Positions 9,202 through 18,293 are shown, counted from the stretch's first letter. The stretch: 47,768 bases of DNA from an uncultured Bacteroidales bacterium (GCA_900544535.1 UQVH01000021.1:1-47768); one strand, 5' to 3'. The notes: generated by a model not told the origin, from the sequence alone. A program made the numbers and translations.

Positions 9202-10011
9202 TCACCGCGTATTTGCCCGCATTTTGGCTACTTTGCGGGCGGCGCGGCGACGGGCCTGTTCCATCCGGCGCCACTGACGGCGGCTGCTGCGGCGACGGTG
9301 ACGATTGAGACCGGGAGCGGCCGCTTTTTCTTCCGGTTTATCAGTAGTGTCCGCTGAATGCCCGTCTTCAAACTCCGACGAACAGTCATCTTCAGATTCC
9401 GTTGAAATACTATCTTCAAAAACAGCCGAAGGTTCAGACAAAGATTTAAGACCGCTGTTTCCTTCCGGCTGACCAAGTGATCGCGGTGACGTGGTGACAG
9501 GAGCGTCGAGAGGCCAGCCCAATGGCGCGTAAATTGAGAATCCCTGAGGATCAGCTATGGATGCGACCGGCGGCTGCGTCGGCGCATCGAGATCAATAAC
9601 GGTTGTTTTGATCGGCAGACGCGGAACTCCGAAGGCCATCATCTGCGGCGTTCGCCGTATAGTGACAGGAGGAATTTCAGCGAAGGCAGACGTAGCCGGC
9701 TGCTTTTCCGCTTCCTTCTTTTCCTTGCGCCGACGCGCACGGGCCCTGGCCGAACGGGCTATCGCCTTTTCGATTTCCGGTTTGAGCAACGAAACGGTCA
9801 ATTTAAGCTCTAATTCAGGAAGTCTCATCTGCGGCTCACGCCCATGTATCAGATATTCACAAATATAGCGCTTGACCTCCATGCTGATCAGATGGTAGGT
9901 GTTCAGAGCGGAGAGAGAAGTGTCCACTCGCTCCATAATTTCGTCGTAAAACTTGCGCGACACGCTGAGGGCAAAGCCCTTTTCTTTCTTCTGTCTTGTG
10001 CGATTTTTCAT
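9202..10011 (-). CDS. basic hypothetical protein
   Basis: A 269-residue protein of no family I recognise. The ATG at 10011 (MKNRTRQKKEKG) is preferred to an in-frame TTG at 10044, which overlaps the promoter. Residues 1-90 look folded and helical (KGFALSVSRKFYDEIMERV). A strongly basic run follows (ARSARARARRRKEKKEAEK), then a long low-complexity acidic Ser/Glu middle part, then an Arg-rich tail. The charge pattern suggests nucleic-acid or ribosome association, but that is inference. No signal peptide or membrane segment is seen. It is not clearly in an operon. Confidence 0.65.
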   Translation of the reverse strand: MKNRTRQKKEKGFALSVSRKFYDEIMERVDTSLSALNTYHLISMEVKRYICEYLIHGREPQMRLPELELKLTVSLLKPEIEKAIARSARARARRRKEKKEAEKQPATSAFAEIPPVTIRRTPQMMAFGVPRLPIKTTVIDLDAPTQPPVASIADPQGFSIYAPLGWPLDAPVTTSPRSLGQPEGNSGLKSLSEPSAVFEDSISTESEDDCSSEFEDGHSADTTDKPEEKAAAPGLNRHRRRSSRRQWRRMEQARRRAARKVAKMRANTR

Positions 10012-10041
10012 AGCTGTATATTGTTTTTTGCATTTACACTG

Positions 10042-10049
10042 CAAATATA
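10042..10049 (-). promoter_or_regulatory. -7 element of the gene at 9202-10011
   Basis: Minus-strand TATATTTG lies 31 bases before the ATG at 10011. No good -33 box is visible. Confidence 0.45.
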
Positions 10050-10068
10050 CAGCCGGTCTACCCGCGTT

Positions 10069-11463
10069 TTAGTGCGATAATGCGGGGCGCCCCGAAAAAA
10101 TTTTCGCCTCCGCTCTGACCTCCTTGCCGAGAAGCAGCAGTGTGATCATCGTAGGGAAGGCCATGAGCGCATAAAACAAGTCACAGAAACCGATAGCAAC
10201 GCCCAACGGCATCACGGCGAAAACCACGAGAGTCACGATGAAAAACCATGTGTACCACCGGGCCTTGCGCTCGCCGAACAGATAGGCGGCACAGCGGTTG
10301 CCGTAGAAACTGTAACTGAACATCGACGAAAGCGAAAAGCAGAGCACTATACCCATCAGCAGAAATTCACCCGCAGGGAGTGCGTTGCCGAAAGCCTTCA
10401 TGGCCACGTCGAGGCCCTTGATACCCTCCACAGCCTGGAGATCGCCGCAAAGCAGAAGCGCGAGAGCGGTCAGGGTGCACACGAGTCCTGAGTCGATGGC
10501 CGGACCGAGCATGGCAATCAGGCCCTCGCGTGTCGGCGATGTGTTGGCCGAGGCTCCGTGCATGATGGTGGCGGTGCCTACCCCGGCATCGTTGACCAGA
10601 GCCGCACGGCGCGCTCCTATGATGGCTATCCCGGCCAGAGCACCCCACCCCGCGCGAAGATTGAAAGCCTCGCTGAAAATGGATCGGAACACGGCGGGGA
10701 CTTCGGTGATATGCGTGACGATGATGTAGAGCACCAGGAGGAAATAAAGCCCGACCATGAAAGGGACGAGCCAGCGGGCCACTCCGGCAATGCGCCGGAT
10801 GCCTCCGACGACCACCGAGGTCACGATCAAGGCTATTCCGAGCCCCACAAGCAGGCGGAAAGCCGACTCATGGCTCCAGCCGAGCGTAGAGGCTATGCCT
10901 CCCACCACGGCATTCCCTTCAAGCCACTCAGGAGTGGTGAAGGTGCTGACCACGGCTTCGGTCAACTGGTTGGCGTTCATGATGCAGAGAGTGCCGAGCA
11001 TACCCGCCACGGCAAAAGTGAATGCCATCCAGTGCCAGCGCGGTCCGAGGGCACGGTCGATGATATACATTGTCCCGCCGGAACTGCGCCCGTCGGGGTG
11101 AGTGACTTTGTAGCGGGTGGTCAGTACGCCTTCATGAAATTTGGTGGACATGCCCACCAGAGCGCTGACCCACATCCAGAAGATGGCCCCCGGACCGCCC
11201 ATCACCAGAGCGATAGCCACACCGGCTATGTTGCCCATGCCGACCGTGGCGGCGACAACCGAGGTCAGAGCCTGCACAGAGGAGATCTGACGTCCTGCCT
11301 CGCGCGACTGCTTGCCGCGCAGTTCCCTAAAAGCGGCAGGAAGCATACGCAGCGACAGCATCCCCGACCGGAAGAAGAGCCAGAATCCGCCTCCAATCAA
11401 TAGAATGAACAGTGGATAGCCGCAAAGGAAGTCGGCCAAAGCGGTTATGAACAGACTTACCAT
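10069..11463 (-). CDS. alanine/glycine:cation symporter (AGCS) family protein
   Basis: A 464-residue inner-membrane carrier of the AGCS family (AlsT/DagA type), which takes up alanine or glycine with Na+ or H+. Signature stretches include VVAATVGMGNIAGVAIALVMGGPGA cut across residues near 65-90, STKFHEGVLTTRYK, and the conserved NDAGVGTATIMHG. About eleven hydrophobic helices are seen. The ATG at 11463 is chosen because the upstream extension is Arg-rich shadow sequence. This start overlaps the stop of the TPM gene by 7 bases (ATGGTAA), so the two are probably translationally coupled. Substrate specificity is by family only. Confidence 0.9.
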   Translation of the reverse strand: MVSLFITALADFLCGYPLFILLIGGGFWLFFRSGMLSLRMLPAAFRELRGKQSREAGRQISSVQALTSVVAATVGMGNIAGVAIALVMGGPGAIFWMWVSALVGMSTKFHEGVLTTRYKVTHPDGRSSGGTMYIIDRALGPRWHWMAFTFAVAGMLGTLCIMNANQLTEAVVSTFTTPEWLEGNAVVGGIASTLGWSHESAFRLLVGLGIALIVTSVVVGGIRRIAGVARWLVPFMVGLYFLLVLYIIVTHITEVPAVFRSIFSEAFNLRAGWGALAGIAIIGARRAALVNDAGVGTATIMHGASANTSPTREGLIAMLGPAIDSGLVCTLTALALLLCGDLQAVEGIKGLDVAMKAFGNALPAGEFLLMGIVLCFSLSSMFSYSFYGNRCAAYLFGERKARWYTWFFIVTLVVFAVMPLGVAIGFCDLFYALMAFPTMITLLLLGKEVRAEAKIFSGRPALSH

Positions 11464-12758
11464 CGGCCTCCCGCGCCTCCGCCGCCTGTCATGCCTCCGC
11501 CAAACGAACCGCCGCTGAAACCGCCTCCTCCGCCACTGCCGCCGCGGCCGAGAGCGCTTCCGAGGATGGCTCCGGCCGCAACAGCGGCCGCCGGATCGGG
11601 CTTCTTCGGAATGCGGAAACGCTTCTGATGCTGATTGCCGCAATTCTTGCACATGTAGATGTCGACGCCCTCGCCTTCGGTGGAAACCGTAGGCTGGCGC
11701 AGCGTGCGGCGATCGACGAGCGACATGGCGCGGGCGCCGCAGCGGTCACAGACCGTATAGTTGTTCTGACGGTTGATATAGGGCAGGATCTCGGTCTGAT
11801 GACATTTGGGACAGTGCCAGACGTCATAGTCGATCGAGTTGATCCGCTCCTCGGTGTCCTGAGCGGGAGTGAGATAGTCGTTGTCATGCTCCTCGTCGAT
11901 CAGCTCCATGCGTGTGCCGCAGTGGGGGCAATTGCGCCTGTGGCGGCGGATGCGCCTCATCTTCAGACCAAGGATCAGAGCCGCGGGCAGAGCCATGCCG
12001 AGCGTGAAGAAGAGCCCGAAGAGAACGAGGGTGCGGTATTGGTCGAGCGCGCGGTAACGCTGCACGTCATCAAGCTTCCGCGAGGAGTAAACGGCATAAA
12101 TGACCAGCCCCAGAAGCGCGCAGGCCACTGCCGCCGCCAGACCGAGATACATGTTGAAGAGTTCGGCACCGCTGAGGTCATCGTCAAGTCCGCGGCTCGA
12201 GTCACTGGCATATTTCGATTTCAGCTCCTCGGCAAGTTCCGGATTGCGGAGCACTTCAGCGATGCTTTCCACTCCTTCCACAGTGCCTTCGTCGTATTTC
12301 CCCTCACGGTAGAGCGGAAACATGACATTACGGATAATGCGGCCCGCGATGATGTCGGGCAGAGCACCCTCGACGCCGTAGCCGGTGCGGATTATCGCGG
12401 CGTGATCGTCGCGCGACAGGAGCACCAGGACGCCGTTGTCCTTGTCCTGCTTACCGATGCCCCACTTCTCAAACAGCTTTGTGGCAAATTCTTCGGGAGT
12501 GAGCGAAGAGTCGATGCGATCGACGGCCACCACCACGAGTTCGACGGAAGTATCGTCCCACAGCGAGGCTATTTCCGAGTCCAGACGGTCTACGGCTTCG
12601 TCGGAGAGGACTCCTGAGGGATTGGAGACATAACGGGTGCGGTCAGCCACATGGACATTGGGGACTTCGTCGATCCCGATAGCCCAGGAGACCATGAACG
12701 TAAGGCCGAAAAGTATCAGCGAAAGCCCCGAACGCCGGGGCAGTGTCAGTTTTTTCAT
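11457..12758 (-). CDS. TPM-domain (YgcG/DUF477-like) membrane protein with zinc ribbons
   Basis: A 433-residue envelope protein. A signal anchor (about residues 5-27) is followed by a TPM domain (about 35-185, with YVSNPSGVLSDEAVDRL and the GYGVEGALPD motif). A transmembrane pair follows (about 205-275). The cytoplasmic part holds CxxC pairs (CPHCG, CPKC, CDRCG, CKNCG), which look like two zinc ribbons, and the C-terminus is a Gly/Ser-rich tail. TPM domains occur in proteins with phosphatase-like or photosystem-repair roles, and the bacterial function is unsettled. The zinc-ribbon addition is the odd part. It overlaps the AGCS carrier gene by 7 bases, and the dGTPase gene ends 4 bases upstream of its start. 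Confidence 0.85.
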   Translation of the reverse strand: MKKLTLPRRSGLSLILFGLTFMVSWAIGIDEVPNVHVADRTRYVSNPSGVLSDEAVDRLDSEIASLWDDTSVELVVVAVDRIDSSLTPEEFATKLFEKWGIGKQDKDNGVLVLLSRDDHAAIIRTGYGVEGALPDIIAGRIIRNVMFPLYREGKYDEGTVEGVESIAEVLRNPELAEELKSKYASDSSRGLDDDLSGAELFNMYLGLAAAVACALLGLVIYAVYSSRKLDDVQRYRALDQYRTLVLFGLFFTLGMALPAALILGLKMRRIRRHRRNCPHCGTRMELIDEEHDNDYLTPAQDTEERINSIDYDVWHCPKCHQTEILPYINRQNNYTVCDRCGARAMSLVDRRTLRQPTVSTEGEGVDIYMCKNCGNQHQKRFRIPKKPDPAAAVAAGAILGSALGRGGSGGGGGFSGGSFGGGMTGGGGAGGRW

Positions 12759-12761
12759 CTG

Positions 12762-14108
12762 TCAGTTATTAATTTTCAGACTCATGCCCTTCAGACGGCT
12801 GTAAAGGTCGAGAGCATAGACGTCGGTCATGCCCGAAATGTGGTCGAGTACGGCCTGGAGTTTGCCGTAAAGCCCCGGCGAATTTACCTCGTACTGTTCG
12901 GGCACTTTTGCCAGAAGCAGACGGGAGTAGTTCAGCTCAGGGTTGCAGACGGCTTTGACGAGTTCGTGAATGAGGAAGGAGATGATACGCGTACCGGCAA
13001 GCTCGATGTCGACAACGTCGCCCGCACAATAGATTTTCTTCCATGAAAGCGCCTCACAGTCGCGGTAGCCTTTGCGTTCGAGGGCCGGGATATGGTCGAG
13101 AAGCGAACCTTTGAATGTGCCCTTCAATATTTCCTCCTCGTGACACACAAAAGCCTCCGCGCAGCGGTTGACGAGCACTCCGATGATGCAGGAGCGCAGG
13201 TAGGCTATCTTTTCGTTGGGATCGTCGACGGTCTCCATGACCCGTTCGATATGGCCGCGGCGCGCCTCGTCGAAATAGCCGAGGAAGAGCGGAATCACCT
13301 CGTCGGTCGAAAGGATCCTGAGCTTGTGGGCGTCCTCGATGTCCATGATCTCATAACAGATGTCGTCGGCAGCCTCGACAATGTAGACCAGCGGATGGCG
13401 GGCATAGCGCACGGCGTCGCCGCTCTCCCTGAGGCGGATCATGCCGAGTTCTTCAGCCACCTTGACAAAATCGTCCTGCTCGGAGGAGAAGAAGCCGAAT
13501 TTGCCGTGGGCGCCTGCAAGGGAGGAGTCAAAGGGATATTTTACAATCGAGGCGAGGGTTGAATAGGTCATGGCGAAGCCTCCGGGACGACGGCCGTTGA
13601 AACGGTGGGTCAGCAGGCGGAAGGCGTTGGCGTTGCCCTCGAAATGTGTCAGGTCGGACCACTGGCGCGGCGTGAGCTGTTCGCGGAAACAGCGGCCCTC
13701 TCCCTCGCTGAAATAGGTCGAGATGGCTTTCTCGCCTGAATGTCCGAAGGGGGGATTGCCGAGGTCGTGGGCCAGACAGGCCGCACCGACAATCTCGCCG
13801 ATGGAGTCGAGCTTGGCCACCCACGGCTCCGCCGCATATTTCTTGCGCAGCTCCATGGAGATCTCTGCGGCCATCGAACGGCCTACGCTGGCGACCTCGA
13901 TGCTGTGGGTCAGACGGTTGTGCACAAAGATGCTGCCCGGAAGCGGGAACACCTGCGTCTTGTTCTGCAGACGTCTGAATGGCGAGGAAAAGACCAGTCG
14001 GTCAAAATCGCGCTGAAAATCGCTGCGCGAGCCGGTTTTCGGGTCGTGGTAGTGTTCAAGCCCGAAGCGTTTGTCGTTTATAAGTCTGTCCCATGACATC
14101 TGTTCCAT
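12762..14108 (-). CDS. dgt: deoxyguanosinetriphosphate triphosphohydrolase (dGTPase)
   Basis: A 448-residue HD-domain enzyme that splits dNTPs to nucleoside and tripolyphosphate, controlling dNTP pools. The HD signature is complete: RLTHSIEVASVGR near residue 60, then HDLGNPPFGHSGE, then a later Asp in AADDICYEIMDIEDAH. I prefer the ATG at 14108 (MEQMSWDRLINDKRFG), which matches how the family normally begins. In-frame ATGs at 14141 and 14156 are possible alternatives. Only 3 bases separate its stop from the start of the TPM gene, so the dgt, TPM and AGCS genes probably form one transcript of unrelated functions. Confidence 0.92.
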   Translation of the reverse strand: MEQMSWDRLINDKRFGLEHYHDPKTGSRSDFQRDFDRLVFSSPFRRLQNKTQVFPLPGSIFVHNRLTHSIEVASVGRSMAAEISMELRKKYAAEPWVAKLDSIGEIVGAACLAHDLGNPPFGHSGEKAISTYFSEGEGRCFREQLTPRQWSDLTHFEGNANAFRLLTHRFNGRRPGGFAMTYSTLASIVKYPFDSSLAGAHGKFGFFSSEQDDFVKVAEELGMIRLRESGDAVRYARHPLVYIVEAADDICYEIMDIEDAHKLRILSTDEVIPLFLGYFDEARRGHIERVMETVDDPNEKIAYLRSCIIGVLVNRCAEAFVCHEEEILKGTFKGSLLDHIPALERKGYRDCEALSWKKIYCAGDVVDIELAGTRIISFLIHELVKAVCNPELNYSRLLLAKVPEQYEVNSPGLYGKLQAVLDHISGMTDVYALDLYSRLKGMSLKINN

Positions 14109-14181
14109 AATCGAGAGGGAGTTGAGAGTGGATTTTTTCATTGCGAAGATACGCAATATTTCGCTATCCGCAAAACAGAGA

Positions 14182-14214
14182 GCAGGGAGAATGCGCGGCG
14201 CGCATCCTCCCTGC
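14182..14214 (-). terminator. hairpin terminator behind fba
   Basis: A GCAGGGAG...CTCCCTGC stem encloses a second ATGCGC/GCGCAT-like stem, just downstream of the aldolase stop. The T-tract is weak. Confidence 0.5.
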
Positions 14215-14244
14215 CTAAAGAATCTTTATTCCGGTAAGGACTGG

Positions 14245-15243
14245 TTATTCAGCCTTGCCGTTGGAGCCGAGCACGGCAACAATCTTGTGCTTGTAGAGCT
14301 TCTCCATTTCGTCGCGGGCGGGGCCGAGGTATTTGCGGGGGTCGAATTCAGCGGGCTTGGTAGCCATGACCTTGCGCACGGCGGCGGTCATTGCGAGACG
14401 GCTGTCAGAGTCGATGTTGATCTTGCAGACAGCGCTCTTGGCGGCCTTGCGGAGTTCTTCTTCGGGGATACCGATTGCATCGGGGAGCTTGCCGCCGTAT
14501 TCGTTGATTTCGTCAACGTATTCCTGAGGAACGGAGCTTGATCCGTGGAGCACGATGGGGAATCCGGGGAGTTTTTCCATAACGGCGTCGAGCACGTTGA
14601 ATGCCAGCGGCGGGGGAACGAGACGGCCGTTGGCGTCGCGGGTGCACTGTTCGGGCTTGAACTTGTAAGCACCGTGAGAAGTACCGATTGAGATGGCAAG
14701 CGAGTCAACACCGGTGCGGGTAGCGAAGTCGATAACTTCTTCGGGGTCGGTGTAGGTGTGGTGGTCGGAAGAAACTTCGTCCTCTACACCTGCGAGCACG
14801 CCAAGCTCACCTTCGACAGTCACGTCGTACTGGTGTGCATAGTCGCATACTTTCTTTGTGAGGGCGACATTTTCTTCGTAGGGAAGGTGTGATCCGTCGA
14901 TCATCACTGACGAGAAGCCGTGTTCGATGCAGTCCTTGCAGAGCTCGAAGCTGTCACCGTGGTCGAGGTGAAGCACGATCTGGGGATGCTCCCAGCCGAG
15001 ACTCTTGGCATATTCAACAGCACCCTGAGCCATGTAGCGGAGCAGGATGGGGTTGGCATAATTGCGCGCACCTTTGGAAACCTGAAGGATAACGGGTGAC
15101 TTCTCTTCAGCGGCAGCCTTGATGATAGCCTGAAGCTGCTCCATGTTGTTGAAGTTGAATGCGGGGATCGCATAGCCACCCTTGATGGCCTTCGCAAACA
15201 TTTCTTTGGTGTTCACGAGTCCTAATTCCTTATAACTTGTCAT
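14245..15243 (-). CDS. fba: class II fructose-bisphosphate aldolase
   Basis: A 332-residue zinc-dependent aldolase of glycolysis and gluconeogenesis that interconverts fructose-1,6-bisphosphate with glyceraldehyde-3-phosphate and dihydroxyacetone phosphate. The visible hallmarks are the zinc-ligand region HLDHGDSFE, the second metal/phosphate motif GTSHGAYK, the third HGSSSVP, and the NIDSDSR segment. The start MTSYKELGLVNTKEMF is typical. It is monocistronic, with a promoter about 50 bases upstream and a hairpin downstream, as expected for a highly expressed core gene. Confidence 0.95.
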   Translation of the reverse strand: MTSYKELGLVNTKEMFAKAIKGGYAIPAFNFNNMEQLQAIIKAAAEEKSPVILQVSKGARNYANPILLRYMAQGAVEYAKSLGWEHPQIVLHLDHGDSFELCKDCIEHGFSSVMIDGSHLPYEENVALTKKVCDYAHQYDVTVEGELGVLAGVEDEVSSDHHTYTDPEEVIDFATRTGVDSLAISIGTSHGAYKFKPEQCTRDANGRLVPPPLAFNVLDAVMEKLPGFPIVLHGSSSVPQEYVDEINEYGGKLPDAIGIPEEELRKAAKSAVCKINIDSDSRLAMTAAVRKVMATKPAEFDPRKYLGPARDEMEKLYKHKIVAVLGSNGKAE

Positions 15244-15295
15244 TTTAGTTAAGAGGTTTATTGGTTAATAAAAGTAATTAGAATTGTACTGGCTA

Positions 15296-15303
15296 CAAAG
15301 ATA
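15296..15303 (-). promoter_or_regulatory. -7 element of fba
   Basis: Minus-strand TATCTTTG lies 52 bases before the ATG at 15243. The -33 box is not obvious. Confidence 0.5.
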
Positions 15304-15345
15304 ACAAAAAAATCCCGGTCTTGATCATGAATCGGACAAAAAAAG

Positions 15346-16608
15346 TCACCGCCGGTCGTGGAAGCGGTAACCGAGGCCTATCATGAGGTTGTTGGGGTTG
15401 CGGAAACTGTTGAGCTGATAGCCGACGTGGAGAAAAACGCTGCGCCAGACGTTGATTTTCAGCGCCAGGACCTGATAGAAGTTGCGAGTGTCGTGGTTGC
15501 CGAGGATGTTGTAGCCCATGCCGGCGTTGATCGAAAATATCGGCATGACCAGCTCACCGCGGGCCGAGAGGCCCAGTGAGACCTGATGGAAGAAGGGGGG
15601 ACGGCGGAATTTGATGTCATCGCCGAAGGTTCCGTCGACCCAATATTTGCCAAGGTCGGAGCTTTCGTCATACTGCACGTCGGCCGAGATGCCGGCGCGG
15701 AAGAAGCGGTTGAAGTTGTACATCGGGGCAAAGTTGAGTCCCGCTACTCCGAAACGGCCGGGAAGCAGCTGGGGAGTGTCGTTGATGTGGATCATGCGCT
15801 TGCGGGCGGCGCCGTAGACCACGAGATCATAGCTGAAATGCGGGCGCACGGGCTCGGTGTCGCGCATGTCGGCAAGAGTGTGGGAAGAGCCCCGGCTGTC
15901 GAAGGAGTAGATCAGTCCGGCGCGGGCGCCGATGGAGTTGACTCCGGGATTGGGCCAGGATGTGTTGCCGTTGGACCAGTGGGTCATGTCGATTCCGGCG
16001 GCGACTGACCATTGCGGAGCCAGACGGTAGCGGAGCATGAAGCCGAGATTGATGTAGGCGTTGATCGGCGAGCCGACAATCAGGTTGACCGGCGGTCGGT
16101 CTTCATGATACTTTTTCCAGCCGAAAGAGGCGCCGAAGTTCCACTCGTAGTCGAAGGTCAGCCGCGGGGCGAGCCTGACGACCGGCGCTCCCTGAAAGAG
16201 GTAGACGCCGACGGGGGAACCGATGCGGCTGTTGTCAAAAAATGATATCACGGAAAGGCCTATTCCCTGATAAGCACCGGGATAGAGCCGGCCTGTGCGC
16301 GTCGAGGGGGAATAGCTGAAAGAGTATTTTATGTGGGCCGACATGGCCGAGTGGAGCACTTTTTCGTCGTCGCCGTAATAGCCGGCATCGCGCAGGGCCG
16401 AGGTGGAGGAGCCGACATAGGCTCCGCGCACGTCAAGACCGAGGTGGCTGATGATGGCTGTGGAGGTGGCGGAAGAGTCACCGGTGGCCGCAAGTGACCC
16501 GGCGGGGAGTTCCTGGGAGGCGGCGGCGGGGAGTGAAAGGGCGAGGAGCATTGCCGCCACAGCTTTGCGGAGAGGCGCCGGAAGGGAGGGCTGTATGTTA
16601 CTGTTCAT
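15346..16608 (-). CDS. PagL-like lipid A deacylase / acyloxyacyl hydrolase family, extended
   Basis: A 420-residue outer-membrane protein. The ATG at 16608 (MNSNIQPSLP) overlaps the end of the upstream lipoprotein gene by 11 bases. After a signal peptide (to about residue 31), the first half (about 55-240) looks like a PagL barrel. Residues 210-222 read HWSNGNTSWPNPG and match the PagL His-x-Ser catalytic block, with His210 and Ser212. PagL removes the 3-position acyl chain of lipid A. The protein is about twice the length of classical PagL: the second half (about 255-420) is another set of amphipathic beta strands ending in Arg, as in outer-membrane barrels. Enzyme activity is inferred from the motif. 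Confidence 0.78.
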   Translation of the reverse strand: MNSNIQPSLPAPLRKAVAAMLLALSLPAAASQELPAGSLAATGDSSATSTAIISHLGLDVRGAYVGSSTSALRDAGYYGDDEKVLHSAMSAHIKYSFSYSPSTRTGRLYPGAYQGIGLSVISFFDNSRIGSPVGVYLFQGAPVVRLAPRLTFDYEWNFGASFGWKKYHEDRPPVNLIVGSPINAYINLGFMLRYRLAPQWSVAAGIDMTHWSNGNTSWPNPGVNSIGARAGLIYSFDSRGSSHTLADMRDTEPVRPHFSYDLVVYGAARKRMIHINDTPQLLPGRFGVAGLNFAPMYNFNRFFRAGISADVQYDESSDLGKYWVDGTFGDDIKFRRPPFFHQVSLGLSARGELVMPIFSINAGMGYNILGNHDTRNFYQVLALKINVWRSVFLHVGYQLNSFRNPNNLMIGLGYRFHDRR

Positions 16609-17626
16609 TGATCGGAACATTTTGCCATTGGAAATTGAAGAGGTACGGTTGCAGGACCTGCACGACGGTAGGGAGATCACGTTTGCTGCCGGTGACGGGA
16701 TTGTAGATGTGGAGAGTGGCCTTGGCAGTCATGAGGATGTAGGAAAGCGACAGTTCGAAGGCTGTGGCCGAGTGTGGCGCGATCTCGACGGGATAGGTAT
16801 CATAGAAACTCTTGCCGTTGATCAGGCCGCTGTCGAGGGGTTTCATAGCTATCATCTCGGATGAGTAGCGCACCATCGTGCCGTGGAAGCCTCCGCTGAT
16901 CCAGCTTGAGGACTCCCGGTATACATAGGTCGGGATCTCTACTTCGGGAAACTCGTGGGCGGGGTCAAGTTCGAAGCGTGAAAGCGCCTCGGTAGTGAAT
17001 TTCACCGAGATACCGCAATAGTCAGCGGGACACAGCGTCTGGGTCACGGGGGTGTCACCGTTGTTGCGGACGGTCAGCAGGGTGCGTTTACTGTCACGGA
17101 AATCGTTGGAGCAGCCTTCGCCGTAAGTCAGCCCGGTGATGATGTAGCCTCCGGCCTCTTCCTCGCGCATGAGGGTGAAGCGGATACAAGTTTCTTTGTA
17201 GGAGTAGACCAGCCGGATCTGTCCGGAGATATTTTCGCCTGAGGTGTTGCCGAGGAGGCGGATTTTCAGGCGCCCGGCTTTTTCCTGGACAAATTCGACC
17301 TGAACCATGTCATTGACAGCCTCCACGCGGTTCAGGAAAGGGAGACTCGACGCCTGGTCCATGATGTAGAGGCTTGAGCGCGAGTGGTAGGTGTTGCTGT
17401 AATCGTTGTCCGCATAAGTGGTCCAGTCATAATCGAGCGATGAAAGCTCCAGCTTGACGCTGTAAAGATAGTCGGTGCTGAACGAGACTTCTTTCTCTCC
17501 GCCGGCCTGAATCTTGAAATCGCTGTCGGACGGAGAGGAATCGTCGATGAATATATCGTTGTTACACCCTGCAAACATCAGGGCGGATATCAAGAGGAAG
17601 AGCAGTTTTAAGCAGTGTTTGTTCAT
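16598..17626 (-). CDS. lipoprotein of unknown function, coupled to the PagL-like gene
   Basis: A 342-residue lipoprotein. The start at 17626 gives a classic lipoprotein signal with lipobox LMFAGC (Cys21). An upstream in-frame ATG would put the signal internally. The mature part is predicted mostly beta, with no motif I recognise. It runs into the PagL-like gene with an 11-base overlap, so the two products are made together and probably meet at the outer membrane. A role as partner or regulator of the deacylase is inference only. Confidence 0.75.
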   Translation of the reverse strand: MNKHCLKLLFLLISALMFAGCNNDIFIDDSSPSDSDFKIQAGGEKEVSFSTDYLYSVKLELSSLDYDWTTYADNDYSNTYHSRSSLYIMDQASSLPFLNRVEAVNDMVQVEFVQEKAGRLKIRLLGNTSGENISGQIRLVYSYKETCIRFTLMREEEAGGYIITGLTYGEGCSNDFRDSKRTLLTVRNNGDTPVTQTLCPADYCGISVKFTTEALSRFELDPAHEFPEVEIPTYVYRESSSWISGGFHGTMVRYSSEMIAMKPLDSGLINGKSFYDTYPVEIAPHSATAFELSLSYILMTAKATLHIYNPVTGSKRDLPTVVQVLQPYLFNFQWQNVPINEQ

Positions 17627-17644
17627 GAAAAGAAATGTGAATTG

Positions 17645-17652
17645 CAAAGATA
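17645..17652 (-). promoter_or_regulatory. -7 element of the lipoprotein/PagL-like operon
   Basis: Minus-strand TATCTTTG lies 18 bases before the lipoprotein ATG at 17626, which supports that start. Confidence 0.5.
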
Positions 17653-17927
17653 GCGATTTATCTGATATAACAGGCTGCTTTATCAGTGAAATAAAACCCG
17701 TCAGACCCCTCAAGGTCGCGTTTAACTTATTTTAAGCCGAGAGATGTTAATCTTTCGAAATCCAATTCATAACTTTGTCCCAAATTCGGTTTTGACAAAA
17801 TACAATATCTCATTGTGCGGAAATAATGCAGACTGTCTGTGGAAACTCTCTGTCAAAGTCGGAAATAATGCGTTTCAAAGCCATTCAATACCGTGTCAAT
17901 ATCAATCATTAGCAATATACAAAAACC

Positions 17928-18293
17928 ATGAAATCCCTAAAACTCCTGCTTGGACTTGGATTTTTGGCTTTGGGGGCCGTGAATGCCCAGGCTGATTCGA
18001 AGGTGACAACCGTCATCAACGGCCGGGAAATCCCCAAAGATCTGACCAAGCTCACATTCAACGACAAAATCGTCACTCTGACATTCAGCGACAACTCAAG
18101 CGAAACGGCTGAGATGGAACTCATCGCCATCACCCTCGACCACAGCGAAAATTCGGCGATCTCCGAGATCCTGGCCGATCCGAAAAAAGCCCGCGGGGTC
18201 TACAACCTCAAAGGCCAGTATCTCGGTGAAAAGCCCGAAGGTCTCTCGAAAGGCATCTATATAGTCAACGGTCAAAAAGTCTGTGTCAAATGA
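17928..18293 (+). CDS. small secreted protein with GVYNLKGQ-type C-terminus
   Basis: A 121-residue exported protein with a signal peptide (about residues 1-22, ending in NAQA). The middle is a beta-rich segment. The end, GVYNLKGQYLGEKPEGLSKG followed by IYIVNGQKVCVK, is the short C-terminal pattern common on secreted Bacteroidales proteins. No enzyme motif is visible. Its stop overlaps the pectate lyase start by 4 bases (ATGA), so it is co-translated with the lyase and may assist it, for example in substrate capture. That is inference. Confidence 0.75.
   Translation: MKSLKLLLGLGFLALGAVNAQADSKVTTVINGREIPKDLTKLTFNDKIVTLTFSDNSSETAEMELIAITLDHSENSAISEILADPKKARGVYNLKGQYLGEKPEGLSKGIYIVNGQKVCVK

Noticed and set aside
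11464..11652. Arg-rich 63-residue extension of the AGCS carrier
   Set aside because: It runs antiparallel to nothing useful, has extreme Arg content from the Gly-rich tail of the overlapping TPM gene, and the family starts at the MVSLFITAL helix.
11628..12617. 329-codon plus-strand frame opposite the TPM gene
   Set aside because: Antisense shadow without motifs. The TPM gene has signal anchor, domain and zinc pairs in order.
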